From the NCBI RefSeq assembly GCF_001653515.1, contig NZ_LYOY01000029.1, positions 62,001-126,000 on the forward strand: a DNA stretch of 64,000 bases, written 5' to 3'. Shown piece by piece: positions 57,220 to 64,000 of the stretch; within the stretch, counting starts at the first letter, position 1; each line of letters starts with the position of its first letter. Under the pieces are notes generated by a model, which saw only the letters and a program-made list of their open reading frames with translations, was not told where the DNA came from and did no database searches. Origin of the DNA: Streptomyces sp. ERV7. Lineage in GTDB: Bacteria; Actinomycetota; Actinomycetes; Streptomycetales; Streptomycetaceae. The position numbers were made by a program, and so were the translations under genes.

Positions 57220-59049
57220 TCACTCTCCCCGGGCAGCGGCGTGCCTGCCCCGCGCCAGGCCGTCGAGCTCGACCAGGATCCCCAGGATGAGTGCGATGGC
57301 GGTGCCGGGCCGGTGGTCGAGGAGCTCGCGTGCCCGCCTGAGTCCGGCCTCGGCGGACCGCAGCGTGAGGCTGCGTGAGGTGTCCTGGCCCGAGGTGGGT
57401 TCGAGGAGTTCCTTGCCGAACAGGTGGGTCGCCTCATTGAGCAGCGAGGAGGCGGTGCTGATCAGTTCGGTGCTGCGGATCGGCGACTCGGTGTAGAGCC
57501 GATGGCCGGCCACCATGCACTCGACGACTCGTTCGGTGAAGCTCCAGGACGGCGGCCGCTCTGCGGTCGGCGCATGCGGGTAGACGGCCTGCACGTCGTC
57601 CCACTGGCCGACTCCCTCGTCATAGTGGATGCGGCGCTTCCACACGTGGTCGAAGATACGTTCGGCGAGTCTCAGTAGCCGGTCGTGCGCGGACACGTTC
57701 TGTGAGAGCGCGCAGAGTTGGATGGTCCGCTTGAGTAGCTGGGCGGAGAAGTCGGCCATCGTCCACTGCATCGCGGGGCCGATGTCGCCGCTGCCCTGGA
57801 GCGGCAGCCGCACGCCCGGGGCATGCAGGACGATCGCTGGGTCCCCTTCGGTCATCCGGCTGCTGATCCGGCCGCGCTCGGCGAGCCGCTCCATCACCGC
57901 GACGGTACGGGTGAGGTCCTCGTCGGTGGCGCGGCGGCGTACCAGGTCGTGGACCAGGATGGAGGCGACCGACAGGGAGAAGTACTCGGACTCCAGGCGC
58001 TGCCCGGTCGTACGCCAGGGGATGTCCTCCAGCGGCCAGACGTCGCCGAACCGGGCGATGCCGGACCAGTACTGCTGAGTGATCTCCCACCGCAGGCGTA
58101 ACGCCTCGGCGAGCCGCTGCTGTTCGGGGGTCAGCAGGCCGAGAGTGAGGGTGCGTTCGGAGAACAGGTCCTGGATGCCGTCGAGGGCGACCACGGTGAA
58201 GTAGAGGTAGGGGACAGGCCAGGCGACGCCGGCGGGCTGCCGGCCGGTGAACTGCGTGGTCTCGACCTGCGGGGAGTCCTTCACCAGAGTCCAGGCCCAC
58301 CCGCACTCGAAGAGCTGGTTCTCGTCGTCGGCGATGTCGACGCCGAGCACAAGGCTCTCGTCGATGGTGGCGCGCAGTGCGGCGAAGCGTCGCTGGAACC
58401 GCTCCACCACGACGCGTTGGGAGACCTGCCCCTGCCCCAGGACATCGCACAGAGCGCGGCCCTGCGCACTGTCGGGGTCGAAGCAGTTGACGGTGAAGGA
58501 GCGCAGCAGGCTCACCATGGCGGCGGTGAGCCGGGTCTCGGTGGCGGCCCTGAGCTCCTCGATGCGGGCACGCACTTCCGCGCGCCGGGTCCTGCCCAGG
58601 TAGACCTTGAGAAAGCCGAGGGTGGCCAGGCACAGAGTGATCGACATCGAGAACGAGTCGACGACGCCCAGCCGGCGCTGCTCCCCGGTGAGTTCCTTGC
58701 CGGGGTCGCACGCCTCGAAGTAATGACCGCCCGCGAAGCTGGGCCCTTCGTCCTCGGTGGTATGCGTGTCCATGAACTCGGCGAGGATGTTCACCAGCTT
58801 CGCCGGGATCTCCGTCCGGCCGCCCATACCCTTGAGCGCGGCCTGCACGTCGCGTTCCATGGTGTCCGGATCGTCCAGCCGGAATGCGGTGATCTCCGTG
58901 GCCGGATACATCAGGCACAACAGCCGCTCGGCGTCGGCGACACTGTTGAGGCCTCCCTCTTCACCCCAGTCCCATTCACCACTGTCAAACGAATGGCGTG
59001 ACACGGCCTGCCATATATCAAGCAGGTGCTGGCGTGGCTTGATCTGCAT
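57220..59049 (-). CDS. SCO2524 family protein
   Basis: A 609-aa, mainly helical soluble protein, the first gene of the cassette. It opens with MQIKPRQHLLDIWQAVSRHSF and WGEEGGLNSVADAERLLCLMYPATEI, the wording I associate with SCO2524. No nuclease, kinase or transferase motif was recognised. The ATG at 59049 is chosen because family proteins start here and G-rich sequence (GAGGGGTGGGGG) precedes it; the frame is open further upstream. Likely the large scaffold or effector of the set. Confidence 0.75.
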   Translation of the reverse strand: MQIKPRQHLLDIWQAVSRHSFDSGEWDWGEEGGLNSVADAERLLCLMYPATEITAFRLDDPDTMERDVQAALKGMGGRTEIPAKLVNILAEFMDTHTTEDEGPSFAGGHYFEACDPGKELTGEQRRLGVVDSFSMSITLCLATLGFLKVYLGRTRRAEVRARIEELRAATETRLTAAMVSLLRSFTVNCFDPDSAQGRALCDVLGQGQVSQRVVVERFQRRFAALRATIDESLVLGVDIADDENQLFECGWAWTLVKDSPQVETTQFTGRQPAGVAWPVPYLYFTVVALDGIQDLFSERTLTLGLLTPEQQRLAEALRLRWEITQQYWSGIARFGDVWPLEDIPWRTTGQRLESEYFSLSVASILVHDLVRRRATDEDLTRTVAVMERLAERGRISSRMTEGDPAIVLHAPGVRLPLQGSGDIGPAMQWTMADFSAQLLKRTIQLCALSQNVSAHDRLLRLAERIFDHVWKRRIHYDEGVGQWDDVQAVYPHAPTAERPPSWSFTERVVECMVAGHRLYTESPIRSTELISTASSLLNEATHLFGKELLEPTSGQDTSRSLTLRSAEAGLRRARELLDHRPGTAIALILGILVELDGLARGRHAAARGE

Positions 59050-59411
59050 CCCCCACCCCTCGCCCGGGTGCCCCATATTCGGGCCCAGAGCATATCCGCT
59101 CCCGTACTTCCTGGGGGGTTCGGCCGCCGACGAACCGCGCCGCCGGGAGACCGCAGCGTGTCGCGGGAAAGCGAGGCCGGTCGACATCGTGCCCCGCCCG
59201 TACGGCGTCCCCATGGCTCCCCGCATGCGCTCCGTCAGGCATATTTGACGCCGCGTCAGGGTGAGAGGGCCGGCGAGTGTTCGCCGTGTCTCGGTGTACG
59301 GGATCGCAGGCCGCTCGGCGCGGCCCGGCTGGAGGCCCGTGCCCGGCAGCAGCCGGATTGTCAGATCCCGCGCCTAGGCTGTCCGCAGAGATTCGATCAA
59401 GGAGCAGGGCA
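59050..59411. other. Divergent intergenic region
   Basis: This 362-bp region separates the SCO2524-like cassette from the Imm49 gene. Open frames cross it on both strands but read as low-complexity Arg/Pro/Gly and lack start signals. It must contain promoters for both directions; I saw none near consensus. Confidence 0.45.
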
Positions 59412-61169
59412 GTGCGAATAGAGCGTCACCAGGTGGGCGGGGCCGTCGTGTCGGCAGCACGCGAGGACTTCACGAACCGCATCGGGGGCCGGGTGCGGTC
59501 CATGTCGCGGGGTGGCCGGATGGCCACCTACGAGTGGCAGTCGATCGCCGACGAGTTCCTCGACTACCTGGGCGCCCTCTCCGTGGAGACACCCGGCCTC
59601 GACACCTCGGAGGCCAAGGCCGCCCTCAAGGACGCCTGCGAGGCCGCGGCCGGCGCCGTCGCCTACGCGGCGTACCACCCGCACTGCAGTTTCCAGGTCT
59701 TCCTGGAGTACGTGAACTTCGGCATGAGCTACGACCCGGGTGAGGATGCCCCCGCGGAGAGCGTCACGCCCGAGGAGTGGATCGACGCGCTCTGCCTGGC
59801 GGTCCTCAGGGACAAAGCGAAGTGGCACGGCGAGGCCTTCCACTTCGCCCGGGAGAAGTTCGCCGCGCGGGCGCAGGGAACGCCCGCCGGCGAGCTCGCC
59901 ACAGGCTTGATGGCCGTGGTCCTGGACGACACCGGCGACGACGAGGAGTACCCGCCGAGCGCGCAGGCCAAGCTCGCCGCCGTTGACGCAGCCTTGGACC
60001 GCATGGGTACCCGCGCGGGGGAGACGGGCGAGCCCCTCCTGGACCGGCCGGACAGCGGAGCGCTGCGTACGCTGCGCGCCCTGGCCGCCGAGGACAAGGA
60101 GGCCTTTGATGCCGCGCTGGCCGACCTCCTGGTCAGGCACAGCGCCCTGCACGGCCCCACGGCCTCCCCGAGCACGCTTGTCCCGCTCGTCCCCTTGGCC
60201 CTCGCCGCGCTCGCGTACCGGACCCGTGACTGGGCGCCTGCCGTTCACACCGACTACCTTCCGCACGCACTGATCACCGGCTTCCAGAGCCGTGGCCCGC
60301 GGGTCGCGGGGTTCGGCCGGGAGCGGCGGGCGGACGCGGTGGCCGCGCTCGCCGCGGGCCCGCTGGTGGTGGAGCGGCCGACCGTCGACTGGACGGTCGG
60401 CCCGCAGATCGAGGCCATGTACGAGGAACACGTTCGGGAGGCGCTCACCCCCGTCGACGCGGACCCTCTCGCTGTCTCGCGGCTCGACAGCGTCTTGAGC
60501 GATCAGGAGCGCCTCTTCAAGTGGCGCGCGGGGAACACCGGCGGCGTCACGGACGCCCAGCTCGCGAACCTTCGGCTGGGCGCCCAGATAGGGGCGGCCC
60601 TCTTCCGCATCGCACGGGCGGAGCCGGGCACCGAGGTCGAGGTGACCATCGACGGCCGCACACTGCGCTACCCGGCCCAGCGGGACGAGAAGGCCGGAGC
60701 CGGCAACTGGCAGAACGCCACTGCCTTCGCCCTCATCAGCGGCGCACGCGAGGACCTCGCCCCGCTGGTCCTCACCGGCCCTGCGTTCGCCCGCCCGGAC
60801 GGCTCCGCCTTCGCCGCGTACCGCGAAGCCCTCCACGCCTACCTGAAGGGCACCGATCCCGAACCGGCGGCGCAGCGGGCCTTGGAGCAGGCCGAGAGGG
60901 CCGAGGACTGGGGCTTCGCCATGCCGCCGGCCGTGCTGCTGTCGCAGCTCGTGGAGGGCGACGAGGAGAGCTTCAACCTGGCCCTGGCCGACGCGCTCGA
61001 AGCCCACCGCGACTACTACCAGGTCGCCGACCGCGCCGACGATCCGGACGCTTCCGTCAACCTCGACATCCTCGCCCTGGCCTGCCACGCTCGCCGACGC
61101 GGCTGGGACATCCGCGTCGAATCGGCCTACCTGCCGCAGGGCCTCCTGCGGGCCGCGGAGCCGTTCTAG
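59412..61169 (+). CDS. Immunity 49 (Imm49) family protein
   Basis: A 585-aa soluble protein resembling the Imm49 family, immunity proteins predicted for polymorphic toxin systems. The N-terminal half carries family-like text (WIDALCLAVLRDKAKWHGEAFHFAREKF). The C-terminal half repeats a similar plan (GPAFARPDGSAFAAYREALHAYLKGTD, EDWGFAMPPAVLLSQLVEGDEESFNLALADALEAHRDYY), suggesting duplication. AAGGAG precedes the GTG start. No toxin gene lies beside it, so it is an orphan immunity gene or has another role. Confidence 0.78.
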   Translation: MRIERHQVGGAVVSAAREDFTNRIGGRVRSMSRGGRMATYEWQSIADEFLDYLGALSVETPGLDTSEAKAALKDACEAAAGAVAYAAYHPHCSFQVFLEYVNFGMSYDPGEDAPAESVTPEEWIDALCLAVLRDKAKWHGEAFHFAREKFAARAQGTPAGELATGLMAVVLDDTGDDEEYPPSAQAKLAAVDAALDRMGTRAGETGEPLLDRPDSGALRTLRALAAEDKEAFDAALADLLVRHSALHGPTASPSTLVPLVPLALAALAYRTRDWAPAVHTDYLPHALITGFQSRGPRVAGFGRERRADAVAALAAGPLVVERPTVDWTVGPQIEAMYEEHVREALTPVDADPLAVSRLDSVLSDQERLFKWRAGNTGGVTDAQLANLRLGAQIGAALFRIARAEPGTEVEVTIDGRTLRYPAQRDEKAGAGNWQNATAFALISGAREDLAPLVLTGPAFARPDGSAFAAYREALHAYLKGTDPEPAAQRALEQAERAEDWGFAMPPAVLLSQLVEGDEESFNLALADALEAHRDYYQVADRADDPDASVNLDILALACHARRRGWDIRVESAYLPQGLLRAAEPF

Positions 61170-61212
61170 GGGCGGGCCACAGCGGGACGCCGCCGCCGGC
61201 TGGGGCCCGTTC

Positions 61213-61515
61213 TCACTGCTGGGCGAAGTGGCTTTCGAGTCGGCTGAGCAAGGTCGCGAACGCCGGGGACATGGTGGCGTCGGTCTGGGTGAGAACGGTC
61301 GAGCGGCCGTCGTCCTCCACGGTGATGGTGTAGCTCATCGCGTCTCGGGCGCGGCCGGGCTGTTCCGCTGCGGGCACCGGGGCGGCCTCCGCGACCAGCC
61401 GGGCCAGCTCGGCTGAGGCGTTCTTGGACAGGGCGTCGGTGTCCAGCACCTTGGGCGGGAGGCGGAGGTTGATCGCGGCCGCCTGCCCGCCGTGTGTCTC
61501 CAAGGTCACCCTCAT
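61213..61515 (-). CDS. Emfourin-like M4 protease inhibitor
   Basis: A 100-aa protein resembling emfourin, the protealysin inhibitor encoded next to M4 peptidase genes. It starts MRVTLETHGGQAAAINLRLPPKVLD and ends with SYTITVEDDGRSTVLTQTDATMSPAFATLLSRL, the typical beta-strand and helix pattern. GGGAGG lies nine bases before the ATG. It follows the M4 peptidase gene by 88 bp on the same strand, the known operon arrangement, so it probably restrains that enzyme inside the cell. Confidence 0.82.
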   Translation of the reverse strand: MRVTLETHGGQAAAINLRLPPKVLDTDALSKNASAELARLVAEAAPVPAAEQPGRARDAMSYTITVEDDGRSTVLTQTDATMSPAFATLLSRLESHFAQQ

Positions 61516-61603
61516 CGTCCCAACCTCCCGGGCCACGGCGCGGCGCTCTCTGCCGTCACGATCGTCCGAGGGTTGGCCCGCATCAACCACCGGGGGCGGG
61601 GGG

Positions 61604-62815
61604 TTATTTCTTCCCCTTGAGCGTGGCCACGTCCTTGGCCAGCGCGGTCACCTGGGTGGTCAGTGTCCCGATCTGCTTGGTCAAGGCCGCCAGGCCGTCC
61701 TGCCGACCCGCGCCGCCGTTGCGGTTGCCCGCGCGGCTACGCGTCCGGGCGACCCCGGCCGGGACCCCGCTGATCTGGATTCCTACTTCCTGCCACGCGG
61801 CCAGCACGGCGAGCTGTTCGGCGCTGCCGGCTCCGTACAGTGCCTCGGCCTTCTGGTAGGTGGTGTCCGCGAAATCCTGGAACTGGGTTTCGACGGTGGA
61901 CGCCTTGAGCGCTTCGTACCAGATGAGTCCGGCGGCCTCCCACGCGTATCCGCCGATACCCACCGCCGTGAGATAGAACGCCTTGTTCGGGATGCCGGAG
62001 TTGATGTGCACTCCGCCGTTGTCCCCTCTCTCGGAGTCGGGGAGGTGGACGAACTTGCTCATGTGGTCGGGCTGGGGGTCCCTGCCGAACAGGGCGTTGT
62101 CGTACGCATGCCCGGGCGCCTTCAGCGACCGCAGGGCGTCGGCCTCGATCTTCGGGGTGAAGACCTCAGGTCCGATCAGCCAGTCCGCCTCCTCGACCGT
62201 CTGCTTCAGCGACCACTGCTTGACCAGCGAGCCGAAGACGTCCGAGATGGACTCGTTGAGGGCCCCGGACTGCGTGTGATAGGCGAGGCCCGCCGTGTTC
62301 TCGGTGACTCCGTGCGTCAACTCGTGGGCGATGACGTCGAGGGAGCCGGTGAAGTCGGTGAAGATCTCTCCGTCTCCGTCGCCGAAGACCATCTGCTGGC
62401 CGTCCCAGAACGCGTTGTTGTACTTCGCGCTGAAGTGGACGTACCCGTCCAGACGCATCCCCCGGTCGTCGATCGAATTGCGACCGAACACGTCGTGGTA
62501 GAAGTCGCGCGTCGTGCCCAGGCCGACGAACGCCCGGTTGACGGAGTCCTCTGCGGGTTCCGGTCCGTCCTCCGACCGGGCCAGCACAGCCGAGGGAAGC
62601 GCCCTGCCGTGCTGGCAGTCGAAGACGGTCCGTCGGCCGTTGCCGGGGGTGGCGGTGCCGGCGAAGGACGCCCGTACGGCTCGCTCACCGCGCAACCCCG
62701 CGGTGGTCAGCAGGGTGTCCAACGCTGCTTGGTGCACCTCGCTCTTCTCGCTTCTGAGGAGCTTTTCGAGAAGGAGCGGGGGGATGATGCAACTGAGGCG
62801 GCAGGTCCTGGTCAT
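61604..62815 (-). CDS. Protealysin-like M4 family metallopeptidase
   Basis: A 403-aa zinc protease. The short protealysin-type propeptide starts CIIPPLLLEKLL instead of a signal peptide plus FTP region, so it lacks a Sec signal and is cytoplasmic or non-classically exported. The zinc site is HELTH (164-168) with the third ligand Glu in GALNESISDVFG (about 188). The substrate-binding NNAFWDGQQMVFGDGDG and GGVHINSGIPNKAFYL blocks are intact. The C-terminus adds a coiled coil (LTKQIGTLTTQVTALAKDV) not usual in the family. An emfourin-like inhibitor gene follows. Confidence 0.92.
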   Translation of the reverse strand: MTRTCRLSCIIPPLLLEKLLRSEKSEVHQAALDTLLTTAGLRGERAVRASFAGTATPGNGRRTVFDCQHGRALPSAVLARSEDGPEPAEDSVNRAFVGLGTTRDFYHDVFGRNSIDDRGMRLDGYVHFSAKYNNAFWDGQQMVFGDGDGEIFTDFTGSLDVIAHELTHGVTENTAGLAYHTQSGALNESISDVFGSLVKQWSLKQTVEEADWLIGPEVFTPKIEADALRSLKAPGHAYDNALFGRDPQPDHMSKFVHLPDSERGDNGGVHINSGIPNKAFYLTAVGIGGYAWEAAGLIWYEALKASTVETQFQDFADTTYQKAEALYGAGSAEQLAVLAAWQEVGIQISGVPAGVARTRSRAGNRNGGAGRQDGLAALTKQIGTLTTQVTALAKDVATLKGKK

Positions 62816-63286
62816 CGGATACCTCGCGTAGAAGAGGGGCGGCGGTAAGGCCTCGCTCATCCGGTGTCTCGTGTGGGTTGTTCTTCGTGCTCCAGAACAA
62901 CCACGCCCGCCTCGACTGGCTTGGCCACCGCGGCGTCGAACAAGTTGCCCAGGTCGCCCTCGTGGATCGTGGATCGTGGGCGCCGGAGGCGCCGCGTCAA
63001 GGGCGCTGATCGTCGGACTGACGGTGTTGCTGTGACTGAACGACCGCGTCTCATGCGCGGGACGACACCTGCGTGAAGGGCAAGATACCTCCCTGCATGC
63101 CTGCTCAGCCGTATGGCGAGCCTTTCCGCCGAGTGCGCCGTGCGCATGACCGCGGAGGTGCAAACCGTGTCCACTACGAGTATCTATTCGATGCCGCCGG
63201 TGTGCACCCCGAGTGGGGCTCCGCTCCTCACTGACAGTAGGTTCACTGACAGTAGGTGTCAGGAGAGTGTTCCTAGCATACGGCGC
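62816..63286. other. 471-bp gap with promoter-type repeats near its right end
   Basis: No gene could be supported here. A minus-strand frame with the stretch LGNLFDAAVAKPVEAGVVVLE reads protein-like but has no start signal or recognisable family. The right end holds the repeats at 63231-63262. Confidence 0.45.
63231..63262. promoter_or_regulatory. Direct and inverted repeats upstream of the NIPSNAP gene
   Basis: CTGACAGTAGG occurs twice, 15 bp apart. The second copy continues into TGTCAG, giving a perfect CTGACA-GTAGG-TGTCAG palindrome. TAGCAT (63274-63279), seven bases before the ATG, could be the -10 of a leaderless transcript, so a protein bound here would sit at the -35 region. Confidence 0.5.
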
Positions 63287-63865
63287 ATGGACGACTTCAA
63301 CTTCGCGAGCATACGTATCGGCATCGTCGAACTCCGGCAGTACAGCCTGCGCCCCCACACCCGGGAGACGCTGATCGAGCTCTTCGAGCGCGAGTTCGTG
63401 ACCGGCCAGCAAGCGGTCGGCATCACTGTCGGCGGCCGGTTCCGCGACCTTGACGACCCGGACCGTTTCGTCTGGCTGCGCTCGTTCCCCGACATGACGC
63501 ACCGTCGGCGCTCGCTGGAGGCGTTCTACACCGGCCCGGTCTGGCGGGAGCACCGCGAGGCGGCCAACGCCACCATGGTCGACAGCGACGACGTCCTGCT
63601 GCTGCGCGGCCCGGGTTTCGCCACCGAGCCGGGCACCCGCGAGGTGGTCGCGACCATCTGCCACTCGTCCGACGCGGCTGCCTTCGACGCGTACGCCACC
63701 CGACATCTGGGCCCGGGCCACGCGCTGCACCGCACCGAGCACGCCGAGAACGACTACCCCCTCCTGCCCGTCCGTACCGGTGAGGACGTCCGCGTCTGGT
63801 TCGGCCCGGCCGAACCACCACCCTGGCCGATCCGGCGGCTGCGGCTGGAACCCGTGACGACATAG
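63287..63865 (+). CDS. NIPSNAP family protein
   Basis: A 192-aa soluble protein with the NIPSNAP ferredoxin-like fold: GIVELRQYSLRPHTRETLIELFEREFV at the start, then FVWLRSFPDMTHRRRSLEAFYTGPVWREHREAANATM, a typical NIPSNAP block. The C-terminal part may be a second, shorter repeat. The biochemical role of bacterial NIPSNAP proteins is unknown. The ATG has no clear ribosome site; the -10-like TAGCAT seven bases upstream suggests a leaderless mRNA. Confidence 0.85.
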   Translation: MDDFNFASIRIGIVELRQYSLRPHTRETLIELFEREFVTGQQAVGITVGGRFRDLDDPDRFVWLRSFPDMTHRRRSLEAFYTGPVWREHREAANATMVDSDDVLLLRGPGFATEPGTREVVATICHSSDAAAFDAYATRHLGPGHALHRTEHAENDYPLLPVRTGEDVRVWFGPAEPPPWPIRRLRLEPVTT

Positions 63866-63938
63866 CCTCGCGCTGGTTTCCGGGCGCGGGAGCTGCTTCG
63901 GTTGGACAACGGCTCCCGCCCGTGTCGACGATGTGCCA

Positions 63939-64000
63939 ATGATCAACGGAACCGGCTCTCCTTGGGAGCGCCTCGACCGGCTGCGGCGCGAGCGCGGACT
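63939..64000 (+). CDS. Start of a gene cut by the window end
   Basis: An ATG opens a frame of 20 codons, reading MINGTGSPWERLDRLRRERG, up to the edge. WERLDRLRRERGL could be the first helix of an XRE-type DNA-binding domain, but too little is visible to decide. No good ribosome site was seen. Confidence 0.35.
   Translation, partial: MINGTGSPWERLDRLRRERG

Noticed and set aside
62857..63174. Minus-strand 105-codon frame upstream of the M4 peptidase gene
   Set aside because: One stretch looks protein-like, but there is no ribosome site or recognisable family and the N-terminal half is Arg-rich low complexity.

Overview
The window is high-GC actinobacterial chromosome and almost certainly Streptomyces. 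Third codon positions are strongly G/C, GTG starts are common, ribosome sites are GGAGG-like, and many neighbouring genes overlap by ATGA or GTGA. The left part holds typical Streptomyces core genes: tyrS, moaA, a DUF485/acetate-type symporter pair, SURF1 and a GH15 enzyme.

Layout. 0-9.8 kb: the end of a TldE/PmbA peptidase gene, tyrS, a GlsB-like membrane protein, DUF3099, a small Cys/His protein, moaA, the DUF485-symporter operon, and two tandem secreted subtilases separated by strong hairpins. 9.8-15 kb: a tightly overlapping operon (acetoacetate decarboxylase-like, SDR, two amidohydrolases) divergent from a TetR regulator, with a perfect palindrome between them. 15-19.8 kb: DnaQ-like exonuclease with BRCT, zinc-ribbon protein, SURF1, GH15, atypical SDR. 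19.8-24.5 kb: a TPR protein fused to a truncated LanB-type dehydratase, a LanC-like cyclase and a LuxR regulator, with no visible precursor peptide. 24.5-29.5 kb: a galactan-use locus (GH53, GH42, sugar permease, LacI) damaged by a deletion that removed the 5' ends of both GH42 and the permease.

30.9-38.1 kb is the first highlight. An MFS exporter gene diverges from a six-gene overlapping operon: siderophore-type binding protein, FecCD permease, ATPase, DUF364 'heavy-metal chelation' protein, PduX-like GHMP kinase and an SbnA/cysteine-synthase-like PLP enzyme. A near-consensus Zur box lies between them. I infer a zinc-responsive system that makes, exports and re-imports a small amino-acid metallophore. 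38.1-45 kb holds a VOC protein with a strong promoter, an HTH_42 protein, a TetR, an EEP hydrolase, a secreted protein and an Ig-like surface protein with a partner.

45-63 kb looks like an accessory, conflict-related region. A 150-aa protein ends in an amyloid-type motif (core VLQGRDFSG) that matches a motif at the N-terminus of a STAND/NB-ARC-TPR protein 5 kb away (core VVQARDVSG). I infer a cognate NLR-effector amyloid pair. Between them lie five oxidoreductase or methylase genes resembling a small biosynthetic cluster: HDO-type diiron enzyme, clavaminate-synthase-like oxygenase, active-site-altered D-2-hydroxyacid dehydrogenase-like protein, methylase-like protein and DAAO-like oxidase. 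These are followed by a GNAT, a membrane protein, the SCO2521-SCO2524-type cassette with a variant P-loop protein, an Imm49 protein, an emfourin/M4 peptidase pair and a NIPSNAP protein.

I saw no tRNA, rRNA, CRISPR array, complete insertion sequence or prophage. All functional statements come from reading the sequence and from memory of the families; no search was run.
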